Origin: a virus
Reading direction: 5' to 3' (one strand)
Virus record (IMG/VR): IMGVR_UViG_3300015360_002539
Span: 1-26,044 of that record
Length of the DNA: 26,044 nucleotides
Shown here: positions 18,436-25,220 of the stretch, piece by piece
How the letters are laid out: each line of letters starts with the position of its first letter
How positions within the stretch are numbered: the first letter of the stretch is position 1
Translations under genes and position numbers: made by a program
Notes under the pieces: generated by a model
Seen by the model: only the letters and a program-made list of their open reading frames with translations
Database searches by the model: none
Told to the model about the DNA's origin: nothing

Positions 18436-20154
18436 ATGAAACCCATCCTCCAACGATTCGCCGCCGCTCTCGGTGCGCTGCTCGACAATATGCCCACGAC
18501 GCGACGCGGCCGCGTGGGGCAGCGACACGAGCCGATCACCGCGACGGCGGGCGCGACGAATGCGAGCATCATGTCCGCCATCCGCAGCGCCGAGAGCAAC
18601 GGCGAGACACGGCTGCTCTTCGCGCTGTATCGCGATATTACGGTCGCGGGATCGCACGTCCAGGCGGAGTTCGGCAAACGCAAGATGGCCGTGCTCGGCC
18701 AGCCGATGGCCGTGCTGCCCGAGGACAAGGACGATGACGACGACGTCCTCGCCGCCGATGCCGTGCGCCAGATGATCGCCGATTGCGAGAACTGGACGCC
18801 CGGCCTCACGCATCTCATGGATGCGACGCTCTGGCCGGTGGCCTCGGTCGAGAAAATCTATCGTCCGGTCGTGGCCGGCGCGTTGCGCGAGGGCGCGATT
18901 CCGTTGCGATTCACGCTGCGCCGTTTGGAGATCGTGAATCCCACGCTGCTGTGCTTCCGGCAGGATTACACCGACAGCAGGGCGAACGATGGTAGGGCGA
19001 CGCTCCCGCGGAGCCGTGATCAAATAGATCAGGGCGCGGCGGGAGCCTTGCCCTACCAGGCGGAAGTCTGGGAAAAGGATCTGCGCTTCTACGCCACCGA
19101 CGCCGACGGCCGCGTGGATTACAGCGCGGGCACGGCTTACGCAGCCGAGCCGGAGCGGCACATCATTCATCGCGGGCATCTGCTCGTGGGCGTGCGCGAC
19201 AACTGGGGCGGCCCCATGCGCGCGATTGTCTTCTGGTGGTTTTTGTCGCAACTGGCGCGCGACTGGTTCGGGCGCGGCATGGAGCGTTACGGCGCGCCCT
19301 TCGTCGTCGGGCGCACGGACGTGACGGACAACGCGAAGCTCACGATGTTGCAGGAGGCGTTCAGCCTCTCGACCAAGATCGGTGGGCTGGTCGTGGATGA
19401 AGATTCGCAGATCGAGCTCAAGGAGATCGCGACCTCGAACATGGCGGATGCCTACGAGAAATTCATCAACGTCTGCAATCGCGAGGTCTCGAAGGTGATC
19501 GTGGGACAGACCGCCAGTGCCGAAGTGCAACCCTCGGGCCTCGGCTCCGGGTCCAGCGATCTAGCGGGCGAAGTGCGCGATGACATCCGCACCTTCGACA
19601 AGCTCACCCTGGGCGAGACATTGCGCCGGCAGTTGTTCGAGCCGTTCCTGCGCATCAACGGACTGGCCGGGCGCGCGCCGAAGATCGTCTGGGGCGGCTT
19701 GAGCGCGGGTGACTCCGCCGCCATCGCCGATCTCCTGGTGAAGCTCTCCCAAGCCAGCCTCGAACCGGCAGACGAGGCGCTCCCGACGATCAGCGAGAAG
19801 GTCGGATTCCAGATCCAGCGCAAGGCCGCGCCTGAACCGACGCAGGGATTCGGCCCGACACCATTCCGCGCGCAACTCTCAACCTTCAACTCTCCATGGC
19901 CGCAGGCGACTCATCCCTCGGATGCCATCGCGGCCGCGCGGGCGAAGGCGTTGGGCGAAGCCTATCGCGGCGCGCTGGCGCCCGTGCGGCTCATCATCCA
20001 GCACAGCACATCGCCTGAAGACGCGCGCATGAAGTTGGCCGCGTTCTACGCGGACTGGAAACCGGAAAAAGTCCAGCAGCTCACGGAAGAGGCGTTGCAA
20101 ATCGCCGCCGCCGCCGGCGCCGCTGCGGCGCAGAAGGTAGAAGGCAGAAGGTAG
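18436..20154 (+). CDS. Portal protein (Mu gp29-like, DUF935)
   Basis: The 572-residue product forms the ring through which DNA enters the head. Family signs: 'LFALYRDITVAGSHVQAEFG', 'KRKMAVLGQPMAV', 'EKIYRPV', 'RDNWGGPMRAIVFWWFLSQL', 'DWFGRGMERYGAPFVVGRTD', 'NREVSKVIVGQTASAE' and 'LAGEVRDDIRTFDKLTLGET' follow DUF935 order. Three repeat-derived pieces are in frame: residues about 186-208 (palindromic element, 18991-19057), 'AQLSTFNS' near 19872 (ACTCTCA-type repeat) and the last residues 'KVEGRR' with the TAG stop (AGAAGGY heptamers). The protein is longer than the usual 500 or so residues, in part because of these. Confidence 0.9.
   Translation: MKPILQRFAAALGALLDNMPTTRRGRVGQRHEPITATAGATNASIMSAIRSAESNGETRLLFALYRDITVAGSHVQAEFGKRKMAVLGQPMAVLPEDKDDDDDVLAADAVRQMIADCENWTPGLTHLMDATLWPVASVEKIYRPVVAGALREGAIPLRFTLRRLEIVNPTLLCFRQDYTDSRANDGRATLPRSRDQIDQGAAGALPYQAEVWEKDLRFYATDADGRVDYSAGTAYAAEPERHIIHRGHLLVGVRDNWGGPMRAIVFWWFLSQLARDWFGRGMERYGAPFVVGRTDVTDNAKLTMLQEAFSLSTKIGGLVVDEDSQIELKEIATSNMADAYEKFINVCNREVSKVIVGQTASAEVQPSGLGSGSSDLAGEVRDDIRTFDKLTLGETLRRQLFEPFLRINGLAGRAPKIVWGGLSAGDSAAIADLLVKLSQASLEPADEALPTISEKVGFQIQRKAAPEPTQGFGPTPFRAQLSTFNSPWPQATHPSDAIAAARAKALGEAYRGALAPVRLIIQHSTSPEDARMKLAAFYADWKPEKVQQLTEEALQIAAAAGAAAAQKVEGRR
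18991..19057. repeat. REP/MITE-like palindromic element inside the portal gene
   Basis: Two 25-base arms (18991-19015 and 19033-19057) are inverted complements at 21 of 25 positions, beginning GGTAGGGC and ending GCCCTACC. The 17-base loop holds a smaller perfect inverted repeat TGATC-AAATA-GATCA. The right arm recurs at 5793-5820 in the transposase gene, and 17 of its bases, GCCTCGCCCCACCAGGC, in the form seen in the transposase arm, occur at 25256-25272. Confidence 0.85.
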
Positions 20155-20209
20155 AAGGCAGAAGGTAGACAACCTGAAAACTTGATAACCTGAAAACCTG
20201 AAAACCCCA
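20132..20209. repeat. Two abutting repeat arrays between portal and MuF genes
   Basis: AGAAGGT/AGAAGGC heptamers (20132-20168) supply the portal stop codon TAG. They run directly into octamers AACCTGAA/ACCTGAAA (20170-20205), the inverse of the TTTTCAGG family, up to ATG 20210. Confidence 0.95.
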
Positions 20210-21769
20210 ATGCCCTCCGAACTCATCGCTCCCCACGTCGAGGCTGCCGCGCTGATCGCGGGCAAGCCCGTGGTCACGCGCGCGGTGTTCGATGCGCTGC
20301 TGCCCGAGCTGCGCGGGCGAGCCTTCACCATCACCGGATTGGAGGGCGCGAACGTCATGCAGCGCGTCCGCGACCTCATCGCGGAGGTGCCGCAGGGAAC
20401 GACGTGGGACGATGCAAAGGCCGGCATCATCGACGATCTCTCCCCTTACCTGGGGGAAGGCGCGGAACGGCGCGCCGAGCTGCTGCTGCGCACGCACGGC
20501 TTCCAGGCCTTCCAAGCGAGCAACTGGCGCGTCGCCCAGGAGGATGAAGACACGACCCACCTCCAATACCTCGCGACCGAGGACGATAACGTGCGCGACT
20601 CGCATCTCGCGCTCAATGGATTGGTGCTGCCGAAGAACGATCCGTTTTGGGACGCGCACTTTCCGCCGTGGGAATGGGGCTGCCGTTGCCGGGTGCGTCC
20701 GATGAATCCCGATCTGGTGGATGAAGCCCGCGCCGATGACGAGCAGCGCGCGCCCGAGGATCGTGTGGTGATGGCAGGCCCGGCGCTGGAGCGGCTGCGC
20801 GACGGACAGCTCCAACGCGGCGGACGCAGCTACGACGTGACACCGCCCCGCGACGAGCAGGGCGGCGGCTTCTCCTGGCACCCGGATGATTTGCGATTGC
20901 CGCTGGCGGAACTGGAGAAGCGCTACGATCCAGAGGTGTGGTCGGCGTTCGTGGCGCGGGCGATCAAGACGGACATGGGCAACGGCTTCTCCGTTTGGGA
21001 ATGGCTGCACCAAACGCCGGTGGCACAGGCCACGATCCCCCGCGCCATTCCCAGCCCACATGTGCCCACCGCCCCGCCACCGACGGCGGCTGTTCCCGAT
21101 GCGGAACTTCCGCGGAAAATCGCGGACGCCTTCAAGGCCGCGAAATTCGCGCCTGAAATCGTCAACGCCGCGGCAACGATTCCCGCGAATTTAATCGCGA
21201 TGTTAGGCAGGTTTTCACTGAAGGCGGGCAGAAGGGCGATTTACAACCCAGGGACAAAAGAAGTGGTGTTAAATCGTGACCCCAAACACTGGGCAGGCAG
21301 ACCGCAGACGATGTTCCACGAGTTGGGGCATCATTTGCACTTTGCAACAGGGGCCGTGACAAAAACCCACGTTGATCCGGCGCTTAATGATGCGATGCGA
21401 TCTGACTTCGCCTCGTGGAAATTGAGGGTGGCGGAACATCACGGGGCAGAATGGATTGCAATTTACAAGGCAGGAGGGGGTCGGGCGAGTTGGGAGCAAT
21501 GGAACCCAACCGCTTCACGGTTAGGACTTGCAAAACCGGATGTCGCCGCCGACCTTGATGGTGCGAAACTGGTGTCACGGATCGCGGATACGCTCATGGG
21601 GATTTCGGGCGCAAAATTTGGCGTTGGCCATTCGCCTTCCTACATGAGGCGAAACGGGGCCATGGAAGTTTTTGCCCACGCATTTAGCGCGGTCATGGAT
21701 GGGGACAAGTTATTTGCGGCGGAGTTTCCCGCCGTCACGGTTTACATGCGGAACTTTTTGCAGCCATGA
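20210..21769 (+). CDS. MuF head protein with C-terminal zinc-metallopeptidase (candidate MuF toxin)
   Basis: The N-terminal part of this 519-residue protein is the Mu gpF / SPP1 gp7 head-morphogenesis domain: 'AELLLRTHGFQAFQASNWRV', 'EDDNVRDSHLALNGLVLP' and 'HFPPWEWGCRCRVRPM' (to about residue 170). A Pro/Ala linker ('PSPHVPTAPPPTAAVP', about 282-297) leads to a new domain with 'MFHELGHHLHFATG': HExxH zinc ligands H370 and H374, catalytic E371, and a likely third ligand E486 in 'GAMEVFAHAFSAVM'. This last domain (about 21180-21769) has roughly 50-57% GC by hand count against about 65% before it, suggesting separate acquisition. MuF fused to a C-terminal enzyme domain is the layout of MuF polymorphic toxins. 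A structural maturation peptidase is the alternative. Confidence 0.88.
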   Translation: MPSELIAPHVEAAALIAGKPVVTRAVFDALLPELRGRAFTITGLEGANVMQRVRDLIAEVPQGTTWDDAKAGIIDDLSPYLGEGAERRAELLLRTHGFQAFQASNWRVAQEDEDTTHLQYLATEDDNVRDSHLALNGLVLPKNDPFWDAHFPPWEWGCRCRVRPMNPDLVDEARADDEQRAPEDRVVMAGPALERLRDGQLQRGGRSYDVTPPRDEQGGGFSWHPDDLRLPLAELEKRYDPEVWSAFVARAIKTDMGNGFSVWEWLHQTPVAQATIPRAIPSPHVPTAPPPTAAVPDAELPRKIADAFKAAKFAPEIVNAAATIPANLIAMLGRFSLKAGRRAIYNPGTKEVVLNRDPKHWAGRPQTMFHELGHHLHFATGAVTKTHVDPALNDAMRSDFASWKLRVAEHHGAEWIAIYKAGGGRASWEQWNPTASRLGLAKPDVAADLDGAKLVSRIADTLMGISGAKFGVGHSPSYMRRNGAMEVFAHAFSAVMDGDKLFAAEFPAVTVYMRNFLQP

Positions 21770-22032
21770 GCATGGACGAACAACTGTTGTTGATCGCGGA
21801 ATACAGCAAGCACTTCGATAACATCACCGAGGTGACTGCGCCCGGCATCGTATTCGAGACGGGGATGGCCTTTCTTCTCCGCGCCGCCATTCTTCGCGGC
21901 ACACCCCTGACCCGTCCCGAGGTTGAAGCAGTGTTTCCCGATCCCTGGGAAGAGATCATCGATCCCTCTACAGAGGTTGGAGCAGTGTTGCCCGATCCCG
22001 GGGAAGAAACCATCTTCGATCCTACGGCCTGA
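21766..22032 (+). CDS. Small acidic protein, candidate immunity protein to the MuF metallopeptidase
   Basis: An 88-residue acidic protein, overlapping the MuF stop by 4 bases (ATGA), with a second in-frame ATG at 21772. The N-terminal half is helical ('DEQLLLIAEYSKHFDNITEV', 'GIVFETGMAFLLRAAILRG'). The C-terminal half is two imperfect copies of 'EVEAVFPDPWEEIIDPST' and 'EVGAVLPDPGEETIFDPTA', rich in Asp/Glu. Low GC like the toxin-like domain next to it, and not a known Mu gene: Mu has gpG directly after gpF. Position, size and composition fit an immunity protein; function is inferred. Confidence 0.6.
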   Translation: MSMDEQLLLIAEYSKHFDNITEVTAPGIVFETGMAFLLRAAILRGTPLTRPEVEAVFPDPWEEIIDPSTEVGAVLPDPGEETIFDPTA

Positions 22033-22090
22033 CGCCGGCCCCATCCCACATTTGGCTCGCGGCGGAAGGCGTTTCCTGCACTCTTGGCCC

Positions 22091-22600
22091 GTGGCTTTTC
22101 TCGGATTCAGCGTTCTGCGCAACGACATCTCGCCGGAGATTTCGCGGCTGATCGCGACGGCGAAGAATCCCACACCCGTCCTGCGCGCAATGGGCACGAC
22201 GTTCAAGTCCATCACGGAGGGCACGTTCAATTCCTTTGGCGCGGGCTACCGTCCGACACCGTGGGCGCCCAAGGCGGATGGCAGCGGCCCGAGCATCCTC
22301 CAGAAGAACACGGTGCTGTCGAAAGCATTCCATCTCGAAGTCACGAGCACGCACGCGACGTTGCGGAACGCGACGATCTACGCGGCCATCCATCAATATG
22401 GTGGCGTCATTCGTCCGAAGACGGCGAAGCGTCTCTCGTGGGTCGGGCCGGGCGGCAAACGGATCTTCGCGATGAAGGTGACGATTCCGCCGCGACCGTT
22501 TTTCCCCGTGCTCGGCGATAAACTCACGGCGGCGGCGGAGGATAAAATTGCGCGCGCCGGCGCGCGGGTGATCGCGAGTCAGAATGCGGCGGCGGTTTAG
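22091..22600 (+). CDS. G: Virion morphogenesis / tail completion protein (Mu gpG-like)
   Basis: From GTG 22091 the product is 169 residues and matches the phage virion-morphogenesis family: 'SPEISRLIATAKNPTPVLRA', 'GTTFKSITEGTFNSFGAGYR', 'TIYAAIHQYGGVIRPKTAKR' and 'IPPRPFFPVLGD', ending in a helix 'AAEDKIARAGARVIASQNAA'. These proteins join head and tail. A longer start (TTG 22052) is possible; no Shine-Dalgarno decides. Position directly after the MuF gene and its small partner agrees with Mu order. The 58 bases before it (22033-22090) hold no gene. Confidence 0.8.
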   Translation: MAFLGFSVLRNDISPEISRLIATAKNPTPVLRAMGTTFKSITEGTFNSFGAGYRPTPWAPKADGSGPSILQKNTVLSKAFHLEVTSTHATLRNATIYAAIHQYGGVIRPKTAKRLSWVGPGGKRIFAMKVTIPPRPFFPVLGDKLTAAAEDKIARAGARVIASQNAAAV

Positions 22601-22601
22601 T

Positions 22602-22627
22602 TTTCAGGTTTTCAGGTTTTCAGGTTT
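22602..22627. repeat. Octamer array TTTTCAGG x3 after gpG
   Basis: Three perfect units plus a partial, starting 1 base after the gpG stop. Same family as at 9536, 10511, 16626 and (inverted) 20170. Confidence 0.95.
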
Positions 22628-22641
22628 GGGAGGGGAAAGAA

Positions 22642-22707
22642 ATGTTCGGACACTTCGCCGGTTTCGACGGCTTAGGTTTTACACACGCAAGGCGTGTGGT
22701 TCGATGA
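22642..22707 (+). CDS. Possible leader peptide ORF overlapping the gpI start
   Basis: A 21-codon ORF (MFGHFAGFDGLGFTHARRVVR) preceded by GGGAGGGG about 6 bases upstream, the clearest Shine-Dalgarno sequence in the phage part. It runs in another frame across the gpI start (GTG 22694) and stops at 22705-22707. A perfect hairpin CACACGC-AAG-GCGTGTG (22682-22698) covers the gpI start codon. Translation of the leader would open that hairpin, so coupling is plausible. Confidence 0.35.
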   Translation: MFGHFAGFDGLGFTHARRVVR

Positions 22708-23710
22708 CAACGTGATTCACACGGAACACGCCGCAACCCTCCCGCCGCTCGTCGCCCTCAAGGCGATCAGCAACGGCGCGTTGTCTGGCGCGTCCTTGCC
22801 GCAGCGCATCAAGCTGCTCAACTGGGGTCGCAACGAGTCGGTGAAGGGTCCAATCCTCGTCGATGCACAATCCCTCGCCGCGATGGGCGTGAACCAGGCC
22901 CGGCTCGGCTACGACCGCATCGCGCTCGACTACGAGCACAACACGGTGGATGGATCGCCGGAGTTCGCGCGCACCAGAGAGCCGCGCGACGTGGCCGGCT
23001 ACGGCGTGCCGAAGATCATCTCTGGTGATGGACTGTATCTCGAAGACATCACATGGACAGCCAGCGGCCTGGCCAATGCGCGGAACTACGCGGACCTCTC
23101 GCCCACGCCTGCCCTCGACCATGATGGCCGCGTCACCTTCCTGCATTCCGTTGGCCTCGTGCGCAATGGCGCGGTTTTCGGACTGAGCTTTTTCTCCGCC
23201 CCACAATCAACACGCACCGCAACCTCTATGACCCCCGAACAAATTGCGGCCGCCATCGCGGCCGCGCTCAAGCCCCTCACTGACACCCTCATCACGCTCT
23301 CGGCCGACATGGAGGCGATCAAGGAAGTGAAGCCGCCCGCCTTCGAGCTGAAGCAGGGCGACAAGGTTGTCACCCTCAGCGCCGCCGAGGTGCTCACGCG
23401 AATCATCACGCTCGAAGCGACCGTCGCCGCGCAGGCGAGCGCCGCGAGTGACGCCGGGAAGGCGGCGCTCATCACGCGCTTCGCCGCCGAGGGCAAGGCG
23501 CCCGTCGATGGCGACGGCAAGCCGATGGACAACGCGCGGCTCGTCACTCTCAGCGTGGACACGCTCAAGCTGATGCTCACGAACACGCCCGCCACCGTGC
23601 CGCTCTCGGCGCGCGGCGGTCGGCCATTGATGCAAACCAAGGATGACAAACTCACCGGCCTGGATCGCAGCATCGCCGCGAACAAACAGGAGCACGCCCT
23701 CCGCGCCTGA
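22694..23710 (+). CDS. I: Prohead protease with scaffold tail (Mu gpI/gpZ-like)
   Basis: The 338-residue protein has a protease part, about residues 1-170 ('RIKLLNWGRNESVKGPILVD', 'GYDRIALDYEHNTVDGSPEF', 'VAGYGVPKIISGDGLYLEDI', 'YADLSPTPALDHDGRVTFLH'), matching phage I-type prohead proteases with the 'DYEHN' acid/His site. The remainder is a helical scaffold ('TPEQIAAAIAAALKPLTDTL'). In Mu the scaffold gpZ is also made from an internal start within I; here an in-frame ATG at 23228 ('MTPEQIAAAIAAAL') sits at the boundary. The GTG start is the first in frame after the upstream repeats. The gene precedes the capsid gene. Confidence 0.85.
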   Translation: MWFDDNVIHTEHAATLPPLVALKAISNGALSGASLPQRIKLLNWGRNESVKGPILVDAQSLAAMGVNQARLGYDRIALDYEHNTVDGSPEFARTREPRDVAGYGVPKIISGDGLYLEDITWTASGLANARNYADLSPTPALDHDGRVTFLHSVGLVRNGAVFGLSFFSAPQSTRTATSMTPEQIAAAIAAALKPLTDTLITLSADMEAIKEVKPPAFELKQGDKVVTLSAAEVLTRIITLEATVAAQASAASDAGKAALITRFAAEGKAPVDGDGKPMDNARLVTLSVDTLKLMLTNTPATVPLSARGGRPLMQTKDDKLTGLDRSIAANKQEHALRA

Positions 23711-23750
23711 TCTCGACTCTCAACTCTCAACAACGCACCCGATCTAATTT

Positions 23751-24716
23751 ATGCCAAATCTTTCCATGCTCGATGTGGCGAAGGCCAACAACAACGACAA
23801 GGTCGTCGGCCTCATTGAGGAGAATCTCAGCGCCGCGCCCGAGATCAGTCTCTTCCCGGCCCGCCCGGTCCCCGGCGTCAGCTTCACCACGCTCAAGCGC
23901 ACGGCCTTCCCGACCACCGGCTTCCGCGCGGCGAACGCGGGCATCGCCACGGGCCGCAGTAGCTACACCAAGCAGCTCTCGGAGCTGTTCATCCTGGGCG
24001 GCGCCGTGAACCTCGACCTCGCGGTTGCGAAGGCGCACGAGGACGGCATGGCGGCGTTCGAAATGATGGAATCGTCGGGCGTCATGCGCTCGGCGCTCAT
24101 CACGCTGGGCAAACAGATCTGGTACGGCACGGTCAACGATGCGCTGGGTTTCCCTGGCATCAAGACGCTGCTGCCACACGCGGGCGTGGCGGATGGCACC
24201 TCCATCGTGGTCGATGCCGTCGGCACGACTGCCAGCACGGCATCCAGCCTGTATGCCGTCAAATTCGGCAACCAGGACGCGCACATCGTCATCGGCAACA
24301 ACGGCTCATTCGAGTTGCCGCCCTTCGAGGATCAGCAGTTGTTCGACGCGAGCAGCAACGCCTACGCCGGCCGGGTCTCGAACCTGACCGCCTGGACCGG
24401 CCTGCACGTCGGCAACGTGAACTGTGTCGGGCGCATCGAGAATCTCACCGCCGACGCCGGCAAGGGCCTGACCGATTCGCTCCTGTCGCAGTTGCTCGAG
24501 AAATTCGCGGTCGGCTTCACGCCGGACGCGTTCTTCTGCTCGCGCCGTTCGCGCGGGCAGCTGCAGCGCAGCCGCACGGTGACGATCTTCTCGCAGGCCG
24601 GCAACGCGCCGCGCGGCGGCGGCAACGCGCTCGTCGCGCCGATGCCCACGGAGTACGAAGGCATCCCGATCTACACGACGGATTCGATCCTGAACACGGA
24701 CGGGATCAACTCCTGA
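23751..24716 (+). CDS. T: Major capsid protein
   Basis: The 321-residue product starts at ATG 23751, 40 bases after the prohead protease, where the capsid gene of Mu-like phages lies. Features such as an N-terminal helix ('MLDVAKANNNDKVVGLIEEN'), 'FPARPVPGVSFTTLKRTAFP', a long spine-helix region ('AKAHEDGMAAFEMMESSGVM') and a C-terminal 'PTEYEGIPIYTTDSIL' strand fit an HK97-fold capsid protein. It resembles other phage major capsid proteins more than Mu's own gpT in detail. The leader carries ACTCTCA-type heptamers (23714-23730). The gene symbol reflects position only. Confidence 0.8.
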   Translation: MPNLSMLDVAKANNNDKVVGLIEENLSAAPEISLFPARPVPGVSFTTLKRTAFPTTGFRAANAGIATGRSSYTKQLSELFILGGAVNLDLAVAKAHEDGMAAFEMMESSGVMRSALITLGKQIWYGTVNDALGFPGIKTLLPHAGVADGTSIVVDAVGTTASTASSLYAVKFGNQDAHIVIGNNGSFELPPFEDQQLFDASSNAYAGRVSNLTAWTGLHVGNVNCVGRIENLTADAGKGLTDSLLSQLLEKFAVGFTPDAFFCSRRSRGQLQRSRTVTIFSQAGNAPRGGGNALVAPMPTEYEGIPIYTTDSILNTDGINS

Positions 24717-24755
24717 CCACTCTCACCACTCCACTCCGAATCACTAAACAAACTT

Positions 24756-25163
24756 ATGCCAGGACGCGCAATCCGAGACGCCACACTCAGTGTGACGTCG
24801 AACTTCCCCATCAACGCCGCGACGGTGAACACCAGCGCCATTGACCTCAGCCAGGTCTCGGCCTTCCCGCTCAACGAAAGCTTTTCGATCATCCTCGTCA
24901 CGACCGCGGGCACCAACGGCGCGAATAACAAGAACGTCACCTTCCAGCTGCAAAGCTCGAACGTGAACACGAGCGCCAACTTCACGAACGTGCCAGGCAT
25001 CGGGCCGGTGCTCATCGCGGAAGTCGCCGCAGGCTATGCCGCGACGACCTTCAACATCTCCACGCCGCCGGATGCGCGGCAGTTCCTGCGCGTGCAGATC
25101 AAGACCGAGGTCGCCGGGGGCAACCCCAACGACGCAACGCTTACGATGCGCCTCCAATTCTGA
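24756..25163 (+). CDS. Probable capsid decoration / head protein
   Basis: A 135-residue, Thr/Asn/Ser-rich, beta-predicted protein ('TLSVTSNFPINAATVNTSAI', 'KNVTFQLQSSNVNTSANFTN', 'FLRVQIKTEVAGGNP') directly after the major capsid gene. Small beta-rich proteins here usually decorate or stabilise the capsid. No catalytic motif is seen. Confidence 0.6.
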   Translation: MPGRAIRDATLSVTSNFPINAATVNTSAIDLSQVSAFPLNESFSIILVTTAGTNGANNKNVTFQLQSSNVNTSANFTNVPGIGPVLIAEVAAGYAATTFNISTPPDARQFLRVQIKTEVAGGNPNDATLTMRLQF

Positions 25164-25175
25164 TTTAATAACAAA

Positions 25176-25205
25176 GGGACCGGCGTGAGACGTCGCGTCG
25201 GTCCC
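25176..25205. terminator. GC-rich hairpin after the decoration gene
   Basis: GGGACCG (25176-25182) pairs with CGGTCCC (25199-25205), with a further GCG/CGC inside. It lies 12 bases after the stop and has no T tract, so it may be a Rho-independent-like attenuator limiting read-through from the highly expressed capsid genes. Confidence 0.45.
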
Positions 25206-25220
25206 ATATCTTCTCACACA

